Source: Streptomyces sp. AJS327
GTDB lineage: Bacteria > Actinomycetota > Actinomycetes > Streptomycetales > Streptomycetaceae
Direction: 5' to 3'
DNA length: 64,000 nt
Assembly (NCBI RefSeq): GCF_013450295.1
Contig: NZ_SKBR01000003.1
Location: 868,001-932,000, forward strand
The notes below the pieces were generated by a model. It worked only from the letters and a program-made list of their open reading frames with translations, ran no database searches and had not been told where the DNA came from. How positions within the stretch are numbered: the stretch's first letter is position 1; each line of letters begins with the position of its first letter. A program made the position numbers and the translations under genes. Below, piece after piece: positions 57,198-64,000 of this stretch.

Positions 57198-58693
57198 GCG
57201 GGGGGATTCCCTTCGGTGTCGACCTCGGCATCGACCGCCGGAGCGGTCTGAGCGGAACGAGCGACTTCATCAGCGTCCGTGGGCGCGGGGGGTGTGATGT
57301 CCGCGTGAGGGAACGCGGAACCCGGGGCGCCGCTGAAGTCCATGTGATCCATAGAGTCCGGGGCGTCCAGGTCGGCGGCGGGCCCTGCGGCCCGGCCGGA
57401 CGCCGTGCCCTGCTGGAACGCGGCCCAGCGGGAAGCGCTTTCCTCCGGTGACGCCACCGGGTCGGGGGCCGGTGCCGCCGCCGGGGTCACCGACTCCTGC
57501 GGCGCCTGCGCGCTGGTCTCCTGCCCGGCCGCGCGGCGGCGGCGCCTCGGCAGCTCCTCCTCCTCGGGGAGACGCGGGGTACCGGCCGGCATGTTCGCGG
57601 GCATGGGGGCCATTGGCGACATCGGACGCTCCTCCTCGTCTATGAGGGTGAGCAGCGGCTCGCCCGGAATGTAGACAACGGCCCGCACACCGCCGTAGGG
57701 CGACGCCTCCACATGCGTGCTGAACCCGTACTGGCGCACCAGCTGTCCCACCGTGGCGAATCCGGTACGCGGAGGATCACCCAGCTCGGTGATCATGACC
57801 GCGTCCTGACCGGACATCAGCTGGACGGCGCGGCGCAGCTCGTCATTGTGCATCCCGACGCCCGCGTCATCAATGATCACGGACACTCCTCGGTTGCCCT
57901 GCTGGAGGGTCACCGCGACCGGCAACTCGGGGTGCGAGAAGTGCACCGCGTTGGCCAGCAGTTCGGTCAGCACGATCGCCAGCGGCTCCACCGCGCGGGC
58001 CACCAGGCCGACGGGGTCCCGCAGGTGGTTGGTGACCTGGATCCGCTCGTAGCCGCTGATGCGGGACATCGCGCCCACGACCACGTCGGCCACGTGCGAG
58101 TTCTGCCGGGTCAGCCCGGGCCACGCGCCACAGACCACCGCGGTGGACTGGATACGGCGCAGCGCCTGCTCGTTGAGGAAGTCGGCGGCCAGCAGGTCCT
58201 TGGCCACCTGCGGGTCGTCGTACTGCTCCTGCATGCCCTGAAGCACCGTCTGCAACTGGTACAGCAGCGCCTGGATGGTGGTGGTCGCACCGCGCATCGC
58301 GGACTGGGCCGCGGCGTCCATCCGGTACCGCTCCTTGCTCACGGCGTCGCTGAACTGATCCAGCACGGCGGTGAGCGAGGCGTCCAGATCGGTGCCAGCC
58401 ACACTGGAGTTGAGGGGGCCACGAACCGGCACGTTCGGATGGGTGAGAGCAGCGCCCAGGTCGGGGATGCGGGCGCTGGCCAGGTGTCTCACCTCCGCCT
58501 CGGTGGACCGCACCCGGTCCGTGAGGTCGGTGACGTGCCGAGCGGAGTTCTCCTGTTCTTTCGACGCCGCCTGGAAACGCGCGTGCAACTGCTGCTTTTC
58601 CTGACGCGCACGGAAGAAGAGAACGGTCATGACGGCGGCGGCTGCGGTGCCTGCGGCCAGGATCGCGATCAGCGCCACCGGTATCTCGGTCAT
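57194..58693 (-). CDS. cvnA: conservon sensor-kinase-like protein (CvnA type)
   Basis: 499 residues. One N-terminal transmembrane helix (VALIAILAAGTAAAAVMTVL, about 6-25) leads into a coiled-coil region, then a dimerisation-like helix with the RYRMDAAAQSAMRGATTTIQ segment. A GHKL ATPase follows: N-box VLTELLANAVHFSHPELPVA, G1 IIDDAGVGMHNDELR, G2 near RTGFATVGQLVRQYG. There is no canonical phosphoacceptor His box, as in other CvnA proteins. The tail is disordered and acidic. ATG 58693 follows AAGGATT. It heads a tightly overlapping operon cvnA-B-C-D-P450-P450, one of the larger conservon types (like S. coelicolor conservons with P450 genes). Confidence 0.93.
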   Translation of the reverse strand: MTEIPVALIAILAAGTAAAAVMTVLFFRARQEKQQLHARFQAASKEQENSARHVTDLTDRVRSTEAEVRHLASARIPDLGAALTHPNVPVRGPLNSSVAGTDLDASLTAVLDQFSDAVSKERYRMDAAAQSAMRGATTTIQALLYQLQTVLQGMQEQYDDPQVAKDLLAADFLNEQALRRIQSTAVVCGAWPGLTRQNSHVADVVVGAMSRISGYERIQVTNHLRDPVGLVARAVEPLAIVLTELLANAVHFSHPELPVAVTLQQGNRGVSVIIDDAGVGMHNDELRRAVQLMSGQDAVMITELGDPPRTGFATVGQLVRQYGFSTHVEASPYGGVRAVVYIPGEPLLTLIDEEERPMSPMAPMPANMPAGTPRLPEEEELPRRRRRAAGQETSAQAPQESVTPAAAPAPDPVASPEESASRWAAFQQGTASGRAAGPAADLDAPDSMDHMDFSGAPGSAFPHADITPPAPTDADEVARSAQTAPAVDAEVDTEGNPPA

Positions 58694-60731
58694 CGGAATC
58701 CTTGGGGGAACTGGGTTGTGGGGTCGGGCAGATGCCGCACGAGGGGCAAGGGAAACAACCCGTCGCCGCAGCAACTCCCTCATGTTGTCTCAATCGCTTC
58801 CCTCGTACACCCGGTACGTGGAACATCCGGCGACGTTTTCTCTTCCGCAAAGCGGATACCGCGCGGGGCACGGCCCGGCGGCGACACGGCAGCGTTCGAA
58901 CTCGGCTGCGCGTCGTCCAACGCGCGCCCTCGGGGGTGTTGGACGCGCGATCGACCGAGAAGCTGTCAGGAAGCGTGCGAAACAAGATCACTTGGGGGAG
59001 TGCGCTGTGCGTACTGTCCATCGGAGGTGGCCAGAGTACGGGATTCAATCGAACACTTCGCCTTCGGACAAGGAGAGAAGCGGAACCGGGCCCCGGTGAT
59101 CCGCAGTCGCACACGGCCGCGATGCGGAAGGCCCGCAGGTGGTGACGGTGTGGTGAGGGTGAGCGCCCCTCCGGTGCCGATGTTGTGACGGTTCATCACT
59201 CGCCTTCCACGCTTCGGCACGTCTCACGGGCCAGCTCGGCTCCGCGCGCTCGGTGATCCGCCCGTGCGCCGCCCGACCCCCAGCCGTCCTGACGGCCCGT
59301 CCGCGCGTGCGGGCGAACCGCCTCGCCGTACGGGTGCTCCCCGGTAACCGGTCGTCGGTCCCGTGACGCCCGGCCGTCGATCGGCACGCCCGCGCCCGCC
59401 GCTCCGGTTGCTCCGCTCCGTGGCCGTGGTGCCGCCGGGGCCCTGTCCTCCGCGCTTCCCGGGGGCCACCCCTCGCCTCCCGCGGCGCCATGACGGCCCG
59501 CGGTCCCGTTCCGCTCCGGGGCCGCCGTGGTGACGGAGGTGACGGTGTGCCGAGGCGATGGGATGACGCCCCGTTGGTGGCCGGTGGCCGGTGGCCGGTG
59601 GTGGGAGGTGGGTGGTGGGAGGGGTGACGGGTGGGTGGCCGGGGTGCGGTGCGGGTGGTGGAGTGTGGTGAGAGTCATGGAGGATCCCCGGGGTGTGGGC
59701 GGCGGGGCAGGTCCGGAGCGGAACGGACCTGTTGGGCTTCTCACGTCCCCTGTCGGTCTTCTCACATTCGAAGCGGAAGTCGGAGCGGGGTCCCCGGGGC
59801 GGGGTGCGCGAGTTCCCGGCGACATCGCCGGAGAGGAACCGGTGGGCGGGCCGGGGAAGTTCGCTGTTCCGGCTCGGGGAGCCTCGCTCGCATGGCCTCG
59901 GCCACGCTGTTGTGGCTCTCTCCGGTACTCCGAGCGGCGTTCCCTGGGCTGGTCGGGGAGGTCGGAGGGAGAGGGGCGCGGGAGATGCGGGGAGATGTGC
60001 TCCCGGCTGGGTTCGGCGGCCGTCGGTCGCTGAAAGCCCCTGTTCCAGGTGGTGTGGCGCGGAGTTTTTTCGCCGGATGGCCCTGCCATTCCCGTCGGTT
60101 GGGTGAGAATCGTTGGCCGGTGGATCCGCGGGGTGGCACGCGGAGCGACGGGGCTCCATGGCGCTCCTTTCTCGGCAATTCCCGGCGCGGTGACAGCCGG
60201 TGTGCGCGGGTGGCTTATCGGGAGTTCCGGAGCTGGAAATCCCGTCTTCTCGGGGGAATGGGGTGAAATACCGCCGAGTCGGACGGTGTTGGCTTTCACC
60301 GCCAATCACGGCATGGACATGGAGAGCGGGTCGTCGTCTGCCGGGTGCCGCGCCACGGCCTCCGACCCCCGATCTCCGGACCCCGCACTCCGATCTCCGA
60401 ACGCCGACCTCCGGACCGGATACCGGTCTTCGGGTTCCCCGCCCCGGTCTCCGGAACCCGGATCGCCTCTTCCGGGCCGTGGCATCCGGCTCACCGGCCA
60501 CGTGGTCAGTCTCTTCGGCCTCGGCGGCCCGGGCCCCAAGACACGGGAGGGAAAGGCGAGTTGACGCGGGGTGCTATGCCCCCCCTGGCGCGTCGGGGAT
60601 GTGGTCGGCTGCGAGTATCGGGTGCGGCGAAGGACACTCCCGTGGCGCGTACGGAGGTGGACGGTGGAGCCCGGAGGGCGGGCACGGCGCGGGAACCGGG
60701 CGGAGGCGATTCCGGATCCGAAGGGTGTGAT
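58694..60731. other. 2-kb largely gene-free region between the conservon and a hydrolase gene
   Basis: It contains the divergent promoter region of cvnA (58700-58990, less GC-rich) and the small ORF at 59007-59099. G-rich sequence follows (59565-59720, TGGCCGG repeats), then a block of GATCTCCGGA/CTCCGAAC repeats (60360-60475). Frames of up to 425 codons cross it in both directions but are Pro/Arg/Thr-rich, with no family features. Confidence 0.5.
59007..59099 (+). CDS. possible 30-codon small protein divergent from cvnA
   Basis: GTG 59007 has a good SD (TTGGGGGAG) and lies in AT-richer DNA divergent from cvnA. The product starts MRTVHRRWPEYGIQSNTSPS and ends at TGA 59097-59099. No homology is recognised. 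The SD and its position in a promoter-like region are the only support. Confidence 0.3.
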   Translation: MRTVHRRWPEYGIQSNTSPSDKERSGTGPR

Positions 60732-61643
60732 GTGCGGATGGGCACGGGAACTGGTGCGTTCAGCGGCGAGGCCGCCCGCGCCCGGTTCATGGCGGCGTAC
60801 GACCGCGCGCTGGGCCGCTGGCCCGGGGAGCCCGAGGCGGTGGACCTCGCGACGAGCTACGGCGACAGCCGGGTGTACCGCTACCCGGCGGACGCGGACG
60901 CCGCCACGGATCGCGAGGCGACTCCGGCGGTGCTGCTTCCGGGCCTGAACGCCTCTCCCACGGTGTGGGCCCCGCACGTGGCCGCGCTGGGCCGGGACCG
61001 GGTGGTGTACGCGCCGGAGCTGCTGGGCGAGCCGGGACACAGCACCCAGACCACCCCCTTGGGCACCGGGGACGCCCTCGCCGCGTGGCTGGACGAGGTG
61101 CTCGACGGTCTTCGGGTGGAACGGGCGCACCTGGTGGGCCTCTCCTACGGTGGCTGGATCGCCTGCCAGCAGGCGACGCGCTCGCCGGAGCGCGTGGCCT
61201 CCCTCACTCTGGCCGAGCCCGCCGGGGTGCTCGCGCCGTTGAGGCCCACCTTCCTGCTCGGCACCGTCGCGGTGATGGTGTGCGGAGTCCGGGGGCTCCA
61301 ACGGCGCTGGTTCGGCCGCCTTATCGGGGAGACCGGAGAGCGGCCGGAGGACTTCGAGGCCCAGCTGAACCTCACGGTGGAGTCGCTGCGGTCGTTCCGC
61401 TCCCGGCTCCCCACACCGCGCCGCGCCACCGAGGCGGAGCTGGGTGGTCTGACGGTGCCGGTGCTGGTGCTGCTGGTGAGGGGGAGCCGGAGCACGGACG
61501 CCCGGCGGGCGGCGGAGCGGGCGCGGCACCTGGTGCCGGACGTGCGGATCAAGGTGCTGGAGGGAACGGGACATGGGCTTCCTGAGGGGGACGTGAACCG
61601 GCTGGTTCCGGCTTTCCTGGGGGAGGTCGAAGGCGTCGGCTGA
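60732..61643 (+). CDS. alpha/beta hydrolase
   Basis: 303 residues. The fold's features are AVLLPGLNASPTVWAPHVAA (oxyanion region, about 58-77), nucleophile elbow AHLVGLSYGGWIACQQ (Ser about 140), an acid around LLVRGSRSTDARR and catalytic His in EGTGHGLPEGD. There is no signal peptide. Substrate unknown. GTG 60732 is 7 bp after GAAGGGTGTG; ATG 60738 is close by and equally possible. It is isolated between the conservon region and the PHP phosphoesterase gene. Confidence 0.87.
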   Translation: MRMGTGTGAFSGEAARARFMAAYDRALGRWPGEPEAVDLATSYGDSRVYRYPADADAATDREATPAVLLPGLNASPTVWAPHVAALGRDRVVYAPELLGEPGHSTQTTPLGTGDALAAWLDEVLDGLRVERAHLVGLSYGGWIACQQATRSPERVASLTLAEPAGVLAPLRPTFLLGTVAVMVCGVRGLQRRWFGRLIGETGERPEDFEAQLNLTVESLRSFRSRLPTPRRATEAELGGLTVPVLVLLVRGSRSTDARRAAERARHLVPDVRIKVLEGTGHGLPEGDVNRLVPAFLGEVEGVG

Positions 61644-62123
61644 CCGTCGGAGCGCGGGCCACCCGGTCTGTCCGAAGCGGCCAACGGCCCTACGGTGGAG
61701 CCGTGGTGGGGACGGCGGGCCCCGGGCCCGTTCGCCGTGGGGTCGCGCCGTCCTGTTCGGGGTCGGGGAGCGGGCGCCGTTGGTGGTGGGTGGTCTTCCG
61801 GTGCCGCCGAGCGGGGAGGTTGGGCCCGAGAGCGGGCGCAGGTGGTTCGGGATCGGAGTGGCCCGAGGCCAGAGGGCCGAAAGGCGCGGGAGGCGCCGGG
61901 GGCCGGTGTGACTCGGGCCGCTGTGACGTGGGCCAGTACGGCTCGGGCACGGGGCGATTCGGGTCGGAGTGCCCGGGGTGGCCCCGGCCCGGAGTGGCCC
62001 CGGCCCGGCGTGACGCGGGCCGGTCTGGCGGGGGGGGATTCGGTTCGGGAGGATTCGGCCGGTGAGGGATTCGGTTCGGACCGGCGTGCTCGGTGAGGGG
62101 CGTTGGCGTTCGGGAGCGGAGCG
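61644..62123. other. gene-free spacer with degenerate repeats
   Basis: The convergent gap holds GGTGGCCCCGGCCCGGAGTG-like direct repeats (61977-62012) and GTGACxCGGGCC units. No gene and no clear single terminator. Confidence 0.45.
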
Positions 62124-63611
62124 CTATCGGCCCAGCCATATGGGGTTGGTCATGGCGGCCATGGCGCCGGGGAGTTCGGCCGGAGCGTCGTCGGCCGCGG
62201 GATGCCGTAGCTCCGCTCGGACGTAGCTCGCGAGCGAGGCGGTGGTACGCCACTCCAGCGGACCGTTCGAGGCGGGGGCGGTACGCATCTCGCCCTGGTC
62301 GGTGAGGAGCCGGAGCGTCGACATCGCGGGCGCGCCCTCGGCTTCCAGCCGCACCGTGACCCGCTCGGAGGCGGAGGCCCGCAGCCGTTCACCGATGTCG
62401 GCGTGGGCGCCACGCTCGCTCTTGGCCGTCAGACGCAGCGTCACGCTCGACGACTCGGAGAGGTAGCTGTGGCCCGCGCGGATGGCGCGGAGGAGCGCCG
62501 GTCTCGTCAGGTCCTCGGCGAGTACCACGGTCTGGGGCAGGCCGACCTTCTGGGGTTCGCGGTGCGCGTCGCTGCTGCCGAGGGCGGGCAGCCACTCGCC
62601 GGAGCCCCGGACGAGCAGTTCGTTGTCCCAGGCCGCGACGGCGAGTTCGTCGTCCGCCGTCCAGGGGCCGTTCCACACCTCGACGGCGTCCGCGCCCGCG
62701 TAGCCGAACTTCCACTGGCAGCCGACGAACGGGCAGTGCGGATGGGCCGGGACGACGAGCCCGCCGGACCGGTGGATGGCCCGGACCCATCGGGCGTAGG
62801 CGTCGTCACGGGCGCGGTAGCGCCAGTCGACGAAGGTTCCCGGCTCGGTGCCGAGGGCGAGGTAGTGGCCGTTTCGGGTGGTGACCTCCTCGCCGCAGAG
62901 GATGAGCAGGTCCGGCCCCCACAGACCGGCCCACGCGCCGTGCCCGGAGGTGGTGTTGTGCTCGGTGCTGGTGATGAAGTCGAGCCCGGCCGCCCGAGCC
63001 GCGGCGGCGGTCTCCTCGGGGGTGCGCTCACCGTCGGAGTGGACGGTGTGGAGGTGGCAGTCGCCTCGATACCAGGCCCGGCCACGACCGCGGGCGCGCT
63101 CGGGGGGATAGCTGGGCTCGGGGGTGGCGCCCGGGGCGCCGTGGCGGAGGGTGACGGTGACCTCGTACGCGAGGCCCTGGGGCGCGACGGTGTAGGGGCC
63201 GAGGATGACGTGCCAGGTCCCGGCGCCGACCGGACCGGGCAGATAGCCGGGGGTGGCTCGCTCCGCGCTGAGGGTGAAGCTGTCGCGGAAGCCACCGGAC
63301 CACCCCCGGAAGCCCTCCCCACCGCGGCCGGTGCCGCGTTCGTCGAACACCCCGATGTCCAGGGCGTTTCCTGGGGTTCCGGCGGGAGTTTCCGGCTGGT
63401 CGTAGGAGTAGGAGACGGAGATCTCCCGGACGCCGCTGGGGACCTCGACGGGGAGATAGACGAAATCGGGGGCGCCGTGCGGGAGCCTGCCGGAGATGGT
63501 CTCGGAGTGCTCGCTCCCGCTGGCGGCCCGGGCGAAGCTCACCCCGTGCAGGGTGAGGGCGCCCGCGGCGCCCGCCGCGGCGGAGAGCTTGAGTACGTCA
63601 CGCCGTTCCAT
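62124..63611 (-). CDS. Tat-exported PHP-domain phosphoesterase (CehA/McbA family)
   Basis: 495 residues. The twin-arginine signal MERRDVLKLSAAAGAAGALT ends near FARAAS. A beta-rich N-terminal domain (about 40-185) precedes the PHP fold: WYRGDCHLHTVHSDGERTPE (HxH metal motif), GLDFITSTEHNTTS, LLILCGEEVTTRNGHYLALG, VVPAHPHCPF and LPALGSSDAHREPQKVG, which supply the other metal ligands. A C-terminal beta domain follows. CehA-type proteins hydrolyse phosphodiesters or carbamates; the natural substrate here is unknown. ATG 63611 follows GGAGAGAGAG. Folded and cofactor-loaded export by Tat fits a metalloenzyme acting outside the cell. Confidence 0.9.
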   Translation of the reverse strand: MERRDVLKLSAAAGAAGALTLHGVSFARAASGSEHSETISGRLPHGAPDFVYLPVEVPSGVREISVSYSYDQPETPAGTPGNALDIGVFDERGTGRGGEGFRGWSGGFRDSFTLSAERATPGYLPGPVGAGTWHVILGPYTVAPQGLAYEVTVTLRHGAPGATPEPSYPPERARGRGRAWYRGDCHLHTVHSDGERTPEETAAAARAAGLDFITSTEHNTTSGHGAWAGLWGPDLLILCGEEVTTRNGHYLALGTEPGTFVDWRYRARDDAYARWVRAIHRSGGLVVPAHPHCPFVGCQWKFGYAGADAVEVWNGPWTADDELAVAAWDNELLVRGSGEWLPALGSSDAHREPQKVGLPQTVVLAEDLTRPALLRAIRAGHSYLSESSSVTLRLTAKSERGAHADIGERLRASASERVTVRLEAEGAPAMSTLRLLTDQGEMRTAPASNGPLEWRTTASLASYVRAELRHPAADDAPAELPGAMAAMTNPIWLGR

Positions 63612-64000
63612 GCTGGCTCTCTCTCCGCGCGCCGGAGCGCGCTGGTCACGGTGGGGCGGGTCGCTGAGCGCACCGGCTGGCCGCGCCCGCTGAGCGCGGG
63701 CCGCGACGACCGCCCGGTGGGCTGTGTGAGTCCGTTGTACGCGGGTGCGGAGAACGCGCGAAAGCCCTGTGGATAACTCCCGGTTCGAGCCGGTGGAGCG
63801 CCCCGTGACCCCGCGTCCGGCCGGGCGACCGGGCGGTGGACGACGGTGGACGGCGGTGGGTCACGCCGTCGGACGGCGCCCGGCGACGGCTCCGTCCGAG
63901 AAGCTGCGACGACCCCTCCCGGAGCCCCCTTCCGGAGCCCGTACCCCGCCCTCCCAGAGTCCCTTTCAGGCGCCGGATCCACCCGGCCCCTTCCGGGCCG
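63612..64000. other. window-end spacer
   Basis: 390 bp without a supported gene. It contains one perfect E. coli-type DnaA box (TTATCCACA on the minus strand, 63776-63768), which alone has no significance. The minus-strand frame running off toward 63982 is Arg/Pro-rich. Confidence 0.45.

Noticed and set aside
59224..60501. Long minus-strand frames (up to 425 codons) between the conservon and the hydrolase
   Set aside because: Composition driven by GC-rich repeats (Pro/Thr/Arg/His), no family resemblance, several mutually overlapping frames of equal quality.
63768..63776. DnaA box (TTATCCACA)
   Set aside because: A single box without clustering or dnaA/dnaN neighbours is expected by chance; not an origin.

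Overview
The window is chromosomal DNA from a Streptomyces (or very close relative). The base composition is very GC-rich, codon third positions are strongly biased to G/C, GTG starts are common, and many stop-poor shadow frames exist. The gene order is the one known from the Streptomyces core: citrate synthase, pdxH, a UPF0309 SIS protein and dmdR1, then purU and a sigma/anti-sigma/STAS group, then afsK, afsS and afsR, then a conservon (roadblock/GTPase/P450). I saw no rRNA, tRNA, CRISPR array, insertion sequence or prophage.

Region by region. 1-5.2 kb: the 5' part of a citrate synthase gene (minus), pdxH (plus), a PAS-domain sensor protein, and a SIS-domain protein divergent from the iron regulator dmdR1, with a DasR-type operator between them. 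Between pdxH and the PAS gene is a small minus-strand transcription unit not explained by known genes: a strong promoter, a 12-codon ORF with a 15-nt perfect anti-SD match, and a predicted three-way-junction RNA. 6.9-10.5 kb: an alpha/beta hydrolase with a LexA-like operator, and a two-gene ABC exporter. 11.2-17.4 kb: an NsdA-like HTH/TPR regulator, a proline-rich membrane protein, an SCO4402-family protein, purU and a DedA membrane protein. 18-22.4 kb: an ECF sigma factor with a zinc-type anti-sigma factor fused to an MDMPI-like domain, divergent from a STAS anti-anti-sigma factor, then an RsbW-like ATPase. 22.7-23.7 kb: a secreted SGNH hydrolase.

23.8-38.6 kb looks accessory. It holds two paralogous GlxA-type AraC regulators, an AlkB-like dioxygenase, an arginyl-tRNA synthetase, a three-gene operon ending in an NLR-like NB-ARC/TPR protein with an N-terminal RHIM-like amyloid motif, an MFS transporter, a frameshifted NAD(P)H:quinone oxidoreductase, two GNAT acetyltransferases and an FMO-like flavoprotein.

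38.6-51.3 kb is the afsK-afsR-afsS antibiotic-control locus. A leaderless TetR regulator comes first, then AfsK (Ser/Thr kinase with beta-propeller). After several small membrane or unknown genes come a secreted DEHH-repeat peptide, AfsS with its own DEHH repeats, an AfsR-type direct-repeat operator, and AfsR. AfsK is expected to phosphorylate AfsR, which activates afsS and so secondary metabolism.

53.3-58.7 kb is a six-gene conservon (cvnA-D plus two P450s, the first lacking ExxR). 60.7-63.6 kb carries an alpha/beta hydrolase and a Tat-exported PHP-domain phosphoesterase. Long gene-free stretches (39.3-40.6, 51.3-53.3 and 58.7-60.7 kb) are rich in short tandem repeats.
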